This document shows, piece after piece, positions 1 to 9,017 of a DNA stretch of 64,000 nt. The stretch comes from Clostridia bacterium (lineage in GTDB: Bacteria; Bacillota_A; Clostridia; Christensenellales; Aristaeellaceae): NCBI GenBank assembly GCA_025997215.1, contig BNUH01000007.1, positions 6,344 through 70,343 of the forward strand. Direction: 5' to 3'. Below the pieces are notes generated by a model. It worked only from the letters and a program-made list of their open reading frames with translations. It had not been told where the DNA came from and did no database searches. Within the stretch, counting starts at the first letter, position 1; every line of letters starts with the position of its first letter. Made by a program: the position numbers and the translations under genes.

Positions 1-2276
1 AAGAAGCAACTGGTAAAGCATCTATTAAGGAAGAATCCCGCAGACTGGTCGCCCAGATGACGCTGGACGAGAAGTGCGGCATGCTTAGCGGCAGCGGGTT
101 CTGGAACACGAAAGCCGTGCCGCGCCTCAACATTCCATCCGTGATGATGTGCGACGGCCCGCACGGACTGCGCAAGCAGTTGAACGATGCGGATCAGACG
201 AACCTGAATAACAGTATCACCGCGACGGCCTTCCCGACCGCGCCGGGCATCGCGGCGTCGTTCGACCGCGCGCTCGCGGAGGAGCTGGGTGCGCTGCTGG
301 GCGAGGAGTGCCAGGCCGAGGATGTCGCGCTGATACTCGGCCCCGGCGCGAATATCAAGCGTTCGCCACTGTGCGGGCGCAACTTTGAGTATTATTCGGA
401 AGACCCCCTCCTGTCCGGCGAAATGGCGGCGGCACACATCCGAGGTGTCCAGTCGAAGGGGGTAGGTGCCTGTCTGAAGCATTACGCGGTCAACAACCAG
501 GAGCACCGCCGCATGAGCGTCGACGCGCAGGTGGATGAGCGCGCGCTGCGCGAGATATACCTCGCATCCTTTGAATACGCGGTCAAGGGCAGCCAGCCGT
601 GGTCTATTATGGGTTCTTATAACAAGGTAAACGGCACCCATGCATGCGAGAATCCATGGCTGCTGACCGATATCCTGCGCAATGAATGGGGCTTTGACGG
701 CTTCACGGTGACGGATTGGGGCGCGTGCGCCGATCATCCGGAGGGAGTGAACGCCGGGATGGATCTGGCCATGCCCGCCACCGGGGTTTGGATGGATCGA
801 GAGCTTAGCACGGCGGCGTTGAACGGCAAGGCATCCCAGTCCGCCATCGACGCGGCCGCTGCGCGTGTTGTCGAATTCGCGCTAAAGGCCCAGGCGTTAC
901 ACGAGCCAACCGCCCAGTACGACCGCTCCGTGCACCACCATCAGGCACGGCGGATTGCGCGCGAAACATCCGCACTACTTAAGAATGATGATAACATACT
1001 GCCGATCCGTGGCGGCGGCGTGGCGTTCATCGGCGAGTTCGCCCAGACGCCGCGCTATCAAGGCGCGGGCAGTTCGCACATCAATCCCAGCGAGATCACC
1101 AGCGCGCTGGCCGCTGTTCGGTCGGTGGATCAGGTGACGTACGCGCGCGGATACGATGTTTCCTCCGACGAAATCCGACAGGATTTGTTGGATGAGGCGG
1201 TCGCCGCCGCCCGTTCCGCGAAAATTGTGGTGCTATTCGTCGGTCTGCCCGATCGTTATGAATCTGAAGGGTTCGATCGCGTGCACCTGCGTCTGCCAGC
1301 GAACCAGGATAGGCTTATCCGCGATGTTGCAGCAGTTTGCAAACGTGTGGTTGTCGTGCTGCACAACGGCGCGCCTATCGAGATGCCGTGGATCGGCGAC
1401 GTACAGGCCGTGCTGGAGATGTATCTGGGCGGCCAGGCCGTGGGCGGCGCGGCTGTAGACCTGCTCTACGGCGCGGCCAACCCATGCGGCAAGCTGGCCG
1501 AAACCTTCCCGCTGCGGCTGTCCGACACGCCGTGCTACACGTCCTTCCCGGGTGAAGCCGACGCAGTGCGATACGGCGAGGGCGTATTCGTAGGCTATCG
1601 GCATTATGATTCCGTGGGACGCGCCGTGCTCTTCCCGTTCGGACACGGGCTTAGTTACACCTCATTTAAGTATGGCGCGCTAAGTTGCAACATCATCAAG
1701 GACGGCCCATCCCCGCGCGTGACAGTTTCGTGTGAAGTGACCAACGGCGGCGCCGTCGCGGGCAAGGAGATCGTCCAGTTGTACGTCCGCGCAACGCATC
1801 ATGGAATCGTCCGACCCGTGCAGGAGTTGCGCGGATTCGATAAGATTCACCTGGAACCGGGCGAAACTAAGACGGTCACATTTGAACTGAATCAACGCGC
1901 GTTCGCCTACTGGGATGAGCGTGAACATGATTGGATCGTCGAGCCGGGCGCTTATGAGGTGCGCATCGGCGCATCGTCCCGCGATATCCGCTTAACGATG
2001 CGCATCACGCTGTCCGGACGCCAAGTATTGCCTATCGTTTCGCCCGAGATGACCGTGTCGGACGCATACGCCATACCCGGCGGCGCGGAGATACTCGACC
2101 CGATCAAGCGGGCCTTCGCGCCTGCCGCAGCGGAGGGCGACAACATCCTGGAGATGTTCCTGCGCGGCATGCCTCTGCGCGCCGTGCGCGGTATCATGGG
2201 GGATAACGCGCCGGATAGTATGATGGATCAGGTGCTAGCCGCGCTGTCGGCGGCTAGGGATGGCCACAAAAGTTAG
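1..2276 (+). CDS. Glycoside hydrolase family 3 beta-glycosidase (5' end outside window)
   Basis: Hydrolyses terminal beta-linked sugars (beta-glucosidase or xylosidase type), probably in the cytoplasm on imported oligosaccharides. The reading frame is open from base 3, and the residues before the first visible ATG at 57 (ending RRLVAQ) match the usual GH3 N-terminal 'LVxQMTLxEK' segment, so the true start lies upstream of the window. Visible motifs are the CLKHYAVN segment (around residue 145 counted from base 57) and VTDWGA near residue 220, whose Asp is the expected nucleophile. A second alpha/beta domain follows, then a fibronectin-III-like C-terminal domain at roughly residues 560-650. 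No signal peptide can be judged because the start is missing. Exact sugar specificity cannot be read from sequence. Confidence 0.93.
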   Translation, partial: EATGKASIKEESRRLVAQMTLDEKCGMLSGSGFWNTKAVPRLNIPSVMMCDGPHGLRKQLNDADQTNLNNSITATAFPTAPGIAASFDRALAEELGALLGEECQAEDVALILGPGANIKRSPLCGRNFEYYSEDPLLSGEMAAAHIRGVQSKGVGACLKHYAVNNQEHRRMSVDAQVDERALREIYLASFEYAVKGSQPWSIMGSYNKVNGTHACENPWLLTDILRNEWGFDGFTVTDWGACADHPEGVNAGMDLAMPATGVWMDRELSTAALNGKASQSAIDAAAARVVEFALKAQALHEPTAQYDRSVHHHQARRIARETSALLKNDDNILPIRGGGVAFIGEFAQTPRYQGAGSSHINPSEITSALAAVRSVDQVTYARGYDVSSDEIRQDLLDEAVAAARSAKIVVLFVGLPDRYESEGFDRVHLRLPANQDRLIRDVAAVCKRVVVVLHNGAPIEMPWIGDVQAVLEMYLGGQAVGGAAVDLLYGAANPCGKLAETFPLRLSDTPCYTSFPGEADAVRYGEGVFVGYRHYDSVGRAVLFPFGHGLSYTSFKYGALSCNIIKDGPSPRVTVSCEVTNGGAVAGKEIVQLYVRATHHGIVRPVQELRGFDKIHLEPGETKTVTFELNQRAFAYWDEREHDWIVEPGAYEVRIGASSRDIRLTMRITLSGRQVLPIVSPEMTVSDAYAIPGGAEILDPIKRAFAPAAAEGDNILEMFLRGMPLRAVRGIMGDNAPDSMMDQVLAALSAARDGHKS

Positions 2277-3022
2277 TAACTTTTACTGAACCCAAACGCT
2301 TCACCATCCAACGCCCGCACGCCAAACACCCGCACAAAAGCCTCCGAGCGGATCGCCTCGCCGGGCGGCGCTAATACCGCCGTCCGGCCCCGCTCCATTA
2401 CCAGCCACATATCCGCGCTGGTATACGCCAGGTTGATGTCGTGCATCGCCACCACAATGGTGTGGTTCAACGCGCGCTGTTCTTGAAGTATATCTATTAT
2501 ATCTAACTGACGGGCAACGTCCAGATGCGTCGTGGGTTCATCCAGCAGCAATGCTGACGCGCCTCGGGCGAGCGCGGCCGCCAGGTAAACCATCTGCCGC
2601 TCACCGCCCGAGAGTTCGGCGAGGAGGCGGCCGCTCCAGCCGAGGGTTCCCGTTCGCGACATGGCCGCTTCCGCCGCGCGGCGGTCGGCGTCGCTGTAGC
2701 CCCGCGCCGCGCCGCTCCATGGGTAACGCCCGTGCAGAACCATAGCGTCGGCACACAGGTCGGGCAGCGGCCTGGATTGGGGCATGTACGCGACGGACCG
2801 CGCGAGCGAAACGCGGTTCATCCGGGCAGCATCGATTCCATTTATATAAATAGAACCACCGCTTGGACGTAACAAACCCGCCGTCAGTTTCAGCAGCGTA
2901 CTCTTGCCGCAGCCGTTCGGCCCGACGAGCGCGGTGATAGTCCCCGGTTTGAACGCGGCGCTAAGTCCATCCAGCGCCATCCATCCCGGGTAAGCGAAGG
3001 CTACACGCTCCAACTCAATCAT
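2273..3022 (-). CDS. ABC transporter ATPase, iron-siderophore/cobalamin type
   Basis: Cytoplasmic ATPase (about 249 aa) powering a FecCD/BtuC-type importer. Walker A is GPNGCGKS, the signature is LSGGERQ, and Walker B ends LLLDEP followed by an H-loop (VVAMHD). The start at 3022 (MIELERVAFAYPG) is chosen because the longer frame adds about 30 residues unlike any family N-terminus. It overlaps the permease stop by 8 bases, the usual translational coupling. It is third in the order binding protein, permease, ATPase. Substrate could be ferric siderophore, haem or cobalamin; nothing in the ATPase decides this. Its stop overlaps the convergent GH3 stop by four bases. Confidence 0.93.
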   Translation of the reverse strand: MIELERVAFAYPGWMALDGLSAAFKPGTITALVGPNGCGKSTLLKLTAGLLRPSGGSIYINGIDAARMNRVSLARSVAYMPQSRPLPDLCADAMVLHGRYPWSGAARGYSDADRRAAEAAMSRTGTLGWSGRLLAELSGGERQMVYLAAALARGASALLLDEPTTHLDVARQLDIIDILQEQRALNHTIVVAMHDINLAYTSADMWLVMERGRTAVLAPPGEAIRSEAFVRVFGVRALDGEAFGFSKSY

Positions 3023-4013
3023 CCGCGCGCCTGGCTTTTGTGAACAGAATCCACAGGAAAAATGGCACGCCCAGGAACGCCACGATGATCCCCACGGGCA
3101 ATTCATACGGCGCAAACAGAGTACGCGCCGCAGTGTCGCACAGTGTCAGCAAGCCCGCGCCTATCTGCGCGGACAGGATAAGCATCCGGCGTCGGCTGCC
3201 GCGCGCGAGCATTCGGGCGATATGCGGCACGACCAGTCCGACGAATCCCAGCAAGCCCGCAATGCTGACCGCCGAACCCGCCAGCGCTGCAGCCAGCGCC
3301 AGGAACAGCATTCGCCAGATGCCGACGCGCATGCCCAATTCCGCCGCCGCTTCGCCGCCTAAGCTCATCACATCCAACGGTTTTGCAAGCATTATAATTA
3401 TGAATGTGGAACCGATTATTATCGGCGCGGCTGCGGAGACCATCTTCAGCGACACGCCCGCAAGGCCGCCTATCTCAAACGCGTTAACCCCGCGCAGCGC
3501 ATCCGGCACGAGTAGCGTAACCACGCGTACCCCCGCCGTGAACAGGCTGGAAAGAGCGACGCCTACCAGTATTAACGTCATCCGAGATACGCCAGCTTTC
3601 GACGCCAGCGCGGATACAACCAGCATCGTCAGCATCGCACCCGCGAACGCCGCGCTTTGGGGCAGGTACACAGCGTGCGGCGCGATGGCCGAGCACAGCG
3701 CCACGGCGAATGCCGCGCCCGCGTTCACGCCCAGGATGCCGGGGCTGGCTAGCGGATTCATAAGCAATGTCTGGATGATCGCGCCCGATAGCGCCAGGCC
3801 CGTTCCGGCCAAAACCGCCGCCGCCAGCCTTGGCAGACGCACATGCAGCAGGATTAATCCGGCGGTGTCAGGCGTTCCGCGAATAACTCCTGCCAAGCCG
3901 CGCGCCAGTTCGACGGGCGTCAGCGCCGCCGCGCCCAGGCAAAGGCTCAATCCAGCCACGGCGATTACACCCATGCCGCACAACCAGACGAGGTTATTCC
4001 CCTTCTGTACCAT
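3015..4013 (-). CDS. FecCD/BtuC-family ABC permease
   Basis: Polytopic inner-membrane permease (about 332 aa) of the BtuCD/FecCD family, imported substrate probably a ferric chelate or corrinoid. Family motifs are RLPRLAAAVLAGTGLALSG near residue 70, NPLASPGILG, and the cytoplasmic coupling segment GLVVPHIARM near residue 270. About nine or ten hydrophobic segments can be counted. The start at 4013 (MVQKGNN) overlaps the end of the binding-protein gene by 20 bases; upstream in-frame codons encode a charged, non-family stretch. The three genes 4935-2273 form one minus-strand operon. Confidence 0.93.
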   Translation of the reverse strand: MVQKGNNLVWLCGMGVIAVAGLSLCLGAAALTPVELARGLAGVIRGTPDTAGLILLHVRLPRLAAAVLAGTGLALSGAIIQTLLMNPLASPGILGVNAGAAFAVALCSAIAPHAVYLPQSAAFAGAMLTMLVVSALASKAGVSRMTLILVGVALSSLFTAGVRVVTLLVPDALRGVNAFEIGGLAGVSLKMVSAAAPIIIGSTFIIIMLAKPLDVMSLGGEAAAELGMRVGIWRMLFLALAAALAGSAVSIAGLLGFVGLVVPHIARMLARGSRRRMLILSAQIGAGLLTLCDTAARTLFAPYELPVGIIVAFLGVPFFLWILFTKARRADD

Positions 4014-4935
4014 AATTACTATCCGGATATAGTATATCCGCCAGTATCTCATACGCCTCACCCCAGCGCGCGTTGGGTTTCAGGTGGAATAATTCCTTTG
4101 GCAGTATGATGTAACGCCCGTTCCGTACCGCACTTAGCGACGCCCACGCCGGATTATCGGTTAGCAGCGCCGCAATCGACGCCATCGCATTCTCCGCCGA
4201 ACCCATAACCGTTATGAATATATAATCTGGATTCAGCATCAGTATGGATTCCAGGCTTAACTGGTGTAACAAGCTGGGCGACTGCTCCGCAATGTTGACG
4301 CACCCCATGTCGCGCAGCATCGCACCCGCCATCGAATCCGACACCAGCACATCCAGCCCCGTGGAATGCGCGCGCAACAACAGCACGCTGGGCGGCGAAT
4401 GCCCCGCCGCGCGCTCGATCGCCGCCGCAATACGCGACTGGACGGCCAGACCATTCGATTCGTACAGATCGGCGCAGCCTGTCGCCTGGGTCAACGTTTC
4501 CAGCATGGACAGGTAATCGCCGAACGTCTCGACCGTGAAGTAACACGTTTCGACGCCAGCCGCGCGCAGGGGTTCATCTAGGCGCACCTGGCCGGGCGTT
4601 TCGGCGTTGAGGATCGCGAGATCTGGCGATAGCGCGAGGATGGTTTCCAGGTTGGGATCCTTCAGGCTGCCCAAATCCATAGGCCCGATGGCAATGCGTC
4701 CCTCCTCGAACGCGTCGCGCGTTGCGCCGACGAGCTGACCACCCGCCAGAACCCACACCTCCGCGAAGCTGCCCGGTGCGGCTATCACACGGTCATGGTT
4801 GGATAAATCCACCGCGCGTCCGAGGGCGTCGGTATACGCCATGGGTTCACCCGAGGCTGAAGCAGCAAACGCCACGATCAACATAATAATTATGAACACC
4901 AGATAGAATGACACTCTAAATCGTTGTGTTTTCAG
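3994..4935 (-). CDS. ABC transporter substrate-binding protein, TroA/BtuF-like
   Basis: Extracytoplasmic binding protein of the iron-siderophore/cobalamin class. The N-terminus has a basic start and a strong hydrophobic stretch ending AASASGEP, a signal peptide without a lipobox Cys. The mature part begins YTDALGRAVDL, typical of this family. The start is unusual: the purine-rich site GGAGGGAGGAG at 4941-4951 sits just before ATT (4938) and CTG (4935), while ATG codons at 5004 and 4980 have no ribosome binding site and would add a poorly fitting leader. I therefore place the start at CTG 4935 (or ATT 4938). First gene of the importer operon; no Fur box was recognised. Confidence 0.85.
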   Translation of the reverse strand: MKTQRFRVSFYLVFIIIMLIVAFAASASGEPMAYTDALGRAVDLSNHDRVIAAPGSFAEVWVLAGGQLVGATRDAFEEGRIAIGPMDLGSLKDPNLETILALSPDLAILNAETPGQVRLDEPLRAAGVETCYFTVETFGDYLSMLETLTQATGCADLYESNGLAVQSRIAAAIERAAGHSPPSVLLLRAHSTGLDVLVSDSMAGAMLRDMGCVNIAEQSPSLLHQLSLESILMLNPDYIFITVMGSAENAMASIAALLTDNPAWASLSAVRNGRYIILPKELFHLKPNARWGEAYEILADILYPDSNYGTEGE

Positions 4936-4951
4936 AATAACTCCTCCCTCC
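4933..4951 (-). promoter_or_regulatory. Strong ribosome binding site in front of a non-ATG start
   Basis: On the minus strand the sequence reads GGAGGGAGGAG, TT, ATT, CTG. It is among the best Shine-Dalgarno matches in the window, yet no ATG, GTG or TTG follows at normal spacing. It decides the start of the binding-protein gene and implies initiation at CTG or ATT. Confidence 0.6.
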
Positions 4952-5049
4952 TTATCCGAGAATCGTATAAAGTGTATCATATATTGGTTACAAATCAACG
5001 CCATTTCTCAAAAAAACCTGCCGCGCATCTGGTCAAGTGGCGGCGGTTG

Positions 5050-5058
5050 TGGTAATAT
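5050..5058 (+). promoter_or_regulatory. Possible extended -10 promoter for the M24 peptidase-efp genes
   Basis: TGG directly before TAATAT gives a TGn-extended -10. A weak -35 (TGGTCA) lies 17 bases upstream. It is 45 bases ahead of the peptidase start, and there is no other plus-strand candidate as good here. Confidence 0.35.
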
Positions 5059-5102
5059 ATGCTGGATTGGGATTCCATCGCGATTGGAGAGTGCTATCGG
5101 GC

Positions 5103-6185
5103 ATGAGCGGAGTATTGAACGCCGGGGCTGTTACTGAACTTTTAAAGATGCTGCGCGAGGCGGGGCTGGACGGCGCGGTGATGCATAAGCGGGAGAATAT
5201 CCGCTATTTCAGCGGGTTTACTGGGGAAGGGCTGATCGTCCTCACCGATCGGCTGCGTGCTATCGTGACGGACTTCCGGTACGTCGAACAGGCGCAGATT
5301 CAGGCGCCCGATTGGGCCGTCGAATCCACCACGCCTGAACGGAACCACGACGCGGCGTTGGCTTCACTGCTGGACGGTGTAACGCGGCTGGGTTTCGAGG
5401 ACGACTACGTATCCGTCGCGAATTGGCAGAAGATGACCGCGGCGATGCCCGGCATCACATTCGAGCCGATAGCGCAGAAGCCCGAGTTGCTGCGCGAGAT
5501 CAAGACGGACGCGGAGATCGCGTTGATCACGAAGGCATGCTCGATCGCGTGCGAGGCGTTTGAAACCATCCTAGCGGAGATCAAGCCTGGACGCACCGAA
5601 CGCGAGATCGTTTGGGTGTTGGAACGCGCTATGCTGGAGCGCGGCGCGGATAAGGTTTCATTCGACACGATATCCGCCTCCGGGCCGAATGGTTCCCTGC
5701 CCCACGCCACGCCCACCGACCGCAAGTTGGAGAAGGGCGACTTACTCACGCTGGATTTCGGCGCGATGTTCAACGGCTACTGCTCCGACATCACGCGCAC
5801 CGTGGCCATCGGCGAGCCGGGCCAGGACAAACGCAAGGTGTATGAGACCGTGCTTACCGCCCAGCTGATGGCGCTGGACGCCATTAAGCCAGGCAAATTG
5901 TGCAAGGAGATCGACGCGGTCGCGCGGGATTATATTGAAGCTGCCGGTTATAAGGGCCTGTTCGGGCATGGGCTGGGACATTCGCTGGGTCTTAGAATCC
6001 ACGAGAATCCGCGCTTCAGCCAGTCCGCAGGCGACTCGCTGGTCAAGGTCGGGCAGATCATGACCGTGGAGCCGGGCATATACCGCCCCGGTCTGGACGG
6101 CGTACGCATCGAGGACACGGTGGAAATTACAGAATCCGGTGCGAAACGCCTGACCACGACGACAAAGGAATTGATTGTGCTGTAA
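5103..6185 (+). CDS. M24-family Xaa-Pro aminopeptidase/dipeptidase
   Basis: Cytosolic metallopeptidase (about 360 aa) removing residues next to proline. It has an N-terminal creatinase-like domain (residues 1-125; [14 protein letters not shown]) and a C-terminal pita-bread domain. All five metal ligands are visible: Asp in LDFGAM, Asp in CSDITR, His in GHGLGHS, Glu in VEPGIY and Glu in RIEDTV. The start at 5103 (MSGVLNAG) is preferred over the longer frame at 5037; GGAGAG lies about 11 bases upstream. It sits 40 bases before efp, a pairing common in Firmicutes that links proline-peptide turnover with the factor relieving polyproline stalling. Confidence 0.93.
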   Translation: MSGVLNAGAVTELLKMLREAGLDGAVMHKRENIRYFSGFTGEGLIVLTDRLRAIVTDFRYVEQAQIQAPDWAVESTTPERNHDAALASLLDGVTRLGFEDDYVSVANWQKMTAAMPGITFEPIAQKPELLREIKTDAEIALITKACSIACEAFETILAEIKPGRTEREIVWVLERAMLERGADKVSFDTISASGPNGSLPHATPTDRKLEKGDLLTLDFGAMFNGYCSDITRTVAIGEPGQDKRKVYETVLTAQLMALDAIKPGKLCKEIDAVARDYIEAAGYKGLFGHGLGHSLGLRIHENPRFSQSAGDSLVKVGQIMTVEPGIYRPGLDGVRIEDTVEITESGAKRLTTTTKELIVL

Positions 6186-6225
6186 CGGCACATTAATGAT
6201 AACAGTATAACGAGGAGGTTCGATT

Positions 6226-6783
6226 ATGATAACAGCGGGCGAGTTTCGCAAGGGGATAACGGTCGAGTGGGACGGCGGCGTTTGGAATATTGTCGAATTC
6301 CAGCATGTTAAACCGGGCAAAGGCGCGGCGTTCGTGCGCACGCGCATCAAGAACGTGATGACGGATGCGGTCGTCGAGCGTTCATTCAACCCGACCGACA
6401 AGATGCCCCGCGCGATCATCGAAAGCAAGAAGATGCAGTACCTGTACAACGACGGCGAGTTGTACTACTTCATGGATGTGGAAACGTTCGAGCAGGAACC
6501 CATGAACCGCGACCAGGTGGAGGATGCGATCCCCTTCGTCAAGGAGAATACCGTTGTGGATGTGCGCTTCTTCAAGGGCAAGGCGTTCTCGGTCGAGCCG
6601 CCCAACTTTGTGGAATTGGAGATCACCCAGACCGAGCCGGGGTTCAAGGGCGACACCGCCTCCAACACCACGAAGCCCGCGACGGTTGAGACCGGATTCC
6701 AGCTGTCCGTGCCGTTATTCATCAACCAGGGTGAAAAGATTCGCATCGATACGCGTACGGGCGAATACATGGAGAGAGCGTAA
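6226..6783 (+). CDS. efp: Elongation factor P
   Basis: Binds the ribosome between the P and E sites and relieves stalling at consecutive prolines. The length of 185 aa is standard for the three-barrel family. The tip loop reads VKPGKGAAF with Lys at residue 32, the position modified in other bacteria. The C-terminal [12 protein letters not shown] is typical. GAGGAGG lies just upstream of the ATG. The gene follows the M24 peptidase and precedes the CD1247-type gene closely, so the three are probably cotranscribed. Confidence 0.98.
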   Translation: MITAGEFRKGITVEWDGGVWNIVEFQHVKPGKGAAFVRTRIKNVMTDAVVERSFNPTDKMPRAIIESKKMQYLYNDGELYYFMDVETFEQEPMNRDQVEDAIPFVKENTVVDVRFFKGKAFSVEPPNFVELEITQTEPGFKGDTASNTTKPATVETGFQLSVPLFINQGEKIRIDTRTGEYMERA

Positions 6784-6803
6784 GGAGCATAAGGAGTTAA
6801 AAT

Positions 6804-7250
6804 ATGCAAGTTTTATCCGATCGGGTCGCGTACCTGAAGGGGCTGGCCGAGGGCTTAGCCATCGGCGAAACATCCAAAGAAGGGCGGCTCATCAGCGCGA
6901 TCATCGAGGTGCTGGGCGACGTGGTGAAGGTGCTGTCGGACCTGACGGATAAGCACCACGAGCTGGATGAATATGTCGAGAGCATCGACGAGGACCTCGC
7001 CGAGCTGGAGGAAGCCCTGCTGGACGAGGAAGAGGACGTCGAGGATGACGACGACGAGGACGATGACGACGATGACGAAGAGGACGACGACGGCTATGAC
7101 GGGCTGATCGAGTACGACTGCCCGCATTGCGGCCACACGATCTACTTCGACGCGGAGACATTTGACATGCAGCAGGATAACACCTGCCCCAACTGCGACA
7201 AGGCGATATTCGTCAACGAGGGCGACATCCGGCCCGAACCCAAGGGCTGA
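6804..7250 (+). CDS. CD1247-type protein with acidic tract and zinc ribbon
   Basis: Conserved clostridial protein of unknown function (148 aa) that usually neighbours efp. Residues 1-65 form a predicted helical N-domain ([17 protein letters not shown]...). Residues about 72-97 are almost only Asp and Glu. The C-terminus is a rubredoxin-like zinc ribbon with CPHC near residue 110 and CPNC near residue 130. AAGGAG lies 8 bases before the ATG. The acid tract resembles that of nucleic-acid mimics or the RNA polymerase delta subunit, but function is not known; a role in translation or transcription is only inferred from context. Confidence 0.85.
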   Translation: MQVLSDRVAYLKGLAEGLAIGETSKEGRLISAIIEVLGDVVKVLSDLTDKHHELDEYVESIDEDLAELEEALLDEEEDVEDDDDEDDDDDDEEDDDGYDGLIEYDCPHCGHTIYFDAETFDMQQDNTCPNCDKAIFVNEGDIRPEPKG

Positions 7251-7266
7251 ACGGGGAGTTGTAAAT

Positions 7267-8655
7267 ATGCAGCTAACGATGGATAAACTGGTCGCTCTGT
7301 GCAAGAACCGCGGCTTCGTGTTCCCCGGCTCCGAGATATACGGCGGGCTGGCGAACACATGGGATTACGGCCCGCTGGGTGTCGCGCTGATGAATAATGT
7401 CAAAAAAGCGTGGTGGCGCAAATTCGTCACGGAAAGCCCGACCAATGTCGGCATCGACAGCGCGATTCTGATGAACCGCCAGGTCTGGGTCGCGTCCGGA
7501 CACGTGGGCAACTTCAACGATCCGCTGATGGATTGCAAGGCATGCAAGGCCCGTCACCGCGCGGATAAGCTGATCGAGGAATACACGGCGGCCAAGGGCG
7601 AGCCGATCCAAGCCGACGGTTGGTCCAACGATCGGCTGGAATCATACATCGCCCAGGAAAAGATCCCCTGCCCGCTGTGCGGCAAGAGCGATTTCACCGG
7701 GATTCGCAAGTTCAACATGATGTTCAAGACGTTCCAGGGCGTGACCGAGGAGAGCGCGGCGGAGATATACCTGCGGCCGGAGACGGCGCAGGGCATCTTC
7801 GTGAACTTCAAGAATGTGCAGCGCTCCACCCGCCGCAAGCTGCCGCTGGGCATCGCGCAGATCGGCAAGGTATTCCGCAACGAGATCACGCCGGGCAACT
7901 TCACATTCAGGACGCGCGAATTCGAACAAATGGAGCTGGAATTCTTCTGCAAGCCGGGCGAGGATCTGGAATGGTTCCAGTATTGGCGCACCTTCTGCAA
8001 GGATTGGCTGCTAGCGCTGGGCATTAAGGAAGAGAATCTGCGGCTGCGGGATCACGAGAAGGAGGAGCTGTCGCATTATTCCAAGGCGACGACCGACTTC
8101 GAGTATAAATATCCATTCGGCTGGGGCGAACTGTGGGGCATCGCGGATCGGACGGACTTCGACCTGAAGTCGCATCAGACGGCGTCGGGTGAAAACATGG
8201 AATACCTCGATCCGGCGACGAACGAGAAATTTGTGCCGTATTGTGTCGAACCTTCGCTGGGCGTGACGCGCGCGACGCTGGTGTTCCTGTGCGACGCGTA
8301 CGACGAAGAGACGCTGCCGGGCGACGACAGCAGGGTCGTGCTGCATCTGCATCCGGCGCTGGCGCCGTTCGCGTGCGCCGTGCTGCCGCTGCAGAAGAAT
8401 AAGTTGGGCGCGCTGGCGACAGAGATTCACGGCCAACTGTGCAAGCATTTCGAATGCGACTACGATGAGACGGGTTCCATCGGCAAGCGCTATCGCCGCC
8501 AGGATGAGATCGGCACGCCCTACTGCGTGACGGTGGACTTTGACACGGCGGAACAGGGCACGGTGACGCTCCGCGACCGCGACACCATGGAGCAGATTCG
8601 CCTGAAGGTGGATGAAGTCGCGCCGTACATCAGCGCGCGGATGGTGTTCGGATAA
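7267..8655 (+). CDS. glyS: Glycyl-tRNA synthetase, single-chain (alpha2) type
   Basis: Class II synthetase attaching glycine to tRNA-Gly. The protein is about 462 aa, the size of the dimeric single-chain form rather than the GlyQ/GlyS heterotetramer. Visible are the N-terminal GSEIYGG, a zinc-binding pair CKAC/CPLC near residues 90 and 135, RPETAQG, motif 2 (FRNEITPG...RTREFEQME) and the anticodon-binding domain ending [15 protein letters not shown]. The start at 7267 follows GGGGAG; a longer frame from 7162 only reads through the preceding gene. No T-box leader was seen in the 16 bases to the upstream gene, so it is probably cotranscribed. Confidence 0.97.
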   Translation: MQLTMDKLVALCKNRGFVFPGSEIYGGLANTWDYGPLGVALMNNVKKAWWRKFVTESPTNVGIDSAILMNRQVWVASGHVGNFNDPLMDCKACKARHRADKLIEEYTAAKGEPIQADGWSNDRLESYIAQEKIPCPLCGKSDFTGIRKFNMMFKTFQGVTEESAAEIYLRPETAQGIFVNFKNVQRSTRRKLPLGIAQIGKVFRNEITPGNFTFRTREFEQMELEFFCKPGEDLEWFQYWRTFCKDWLLALGIKEENLRLRDHEKEELSHYSKATTDFEYKYPFGWGELWGIADRTDFDLKSHQTASGENMEYLDPATNEKFVPYCVEPSLGVTRATLVFLCDAYDEETLPGDDSRVVLHLHPALAPFACAVLPLQKNKLGALATEIHGQLCKHFECDYDETGSIGKRYRRQDEIGTPYCVTVDFDTAEQGTVTLRDRDTMEQIRLKVDEVAPYISARMVFG

Positions 8656-8667
8656 TGGTAATACATT

Positions 8668-8681
8668 CTGACTATAGTCAG
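8668..8681. repeat. Perfect 14-base palindrome
   Basis: CTGACTATAGTCAG is fully self-complementary and abuts the ribosome binding site (GGGAGAG, 8681-8687) of the next gene. It could be a regulator site or a small hairpin that hides the ribosome binding site. Confidence 0.5.
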
Positions 8682-8694
8682 GGAGAGGTCTATC

Positions 8695-9009
8695 ATGAAA
8701 GGGTTTGGTAAGTTTCTCATTGTTGTGGGTACAATTTGCGCAATACTCGGTGTTATCGGTAATGTACAGCTTTCAGACTCGGGCATGACAGGACAGGAAT
8801 TCGACTTTTTCAGCGGATTAACCAGTTCATTTGGCGTAACCAGCTATCTATCTGCTGGCGATCAGTTTAAGTTTTGGTTTGTACAAAATAGAACGCTGCT
8901 GCTCATCGGCGGGATCATTGCAGTTGTCATTGGTATTGTAATGACTTCATCTGGAAATAATGGGCAACAGTCCAGGCGACATTGGTCAGAGAATAAAGAG
9001 AATAACTGA
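8695..9009 (+). CDS. Small membrane protein of unknown function
   Basis: 104 aa with two clear hydrophobic helices, at about residues 5-25 (FLIVVGTICAILGVIGNV) and 68-87 (TLLLIGGIIAVVIGIVM), separated by a polar, probably extracytoplasmic loop. The tail is basic and polar. I do not recognise a family. Start choice is supported by GGGAGAG 7 bases upstream. Base composition is visibly richer in A and T than the neighbours, which may indicate recent acquisition or weak constraint. It lies between glyS and a convergent methyltransferase gene ending 8 bases away. Confidence 0.7.
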   Translation: MKGFGKFLIVVGTICAILGVIGNVQLSDSGMTGQEFDFFSGLTSSFGVTSYLSAGDQFKFWFVQNRTLLLIGGIIAVVIGIVMTSSGNNGQQSRRHWSENKENN

Positions 9010-9017
9010 ACACGCTC

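Noticed and set aside
3040..4032. Long open frame opposite the FecCD permease (330 aa)
   Set aside because: It is a shadow of a clear permease; the product is Ala/Ser/Pro-rich with no family or start signal.
5742..6449. 235-residue frame opposite the peptidase and efp
   Set aside because: Complement of two well-supported genes; no independent evidence.
7251..7266. T-box leader of glyS
   Set aside because: Only 16 bases separate it from the upstream gene.
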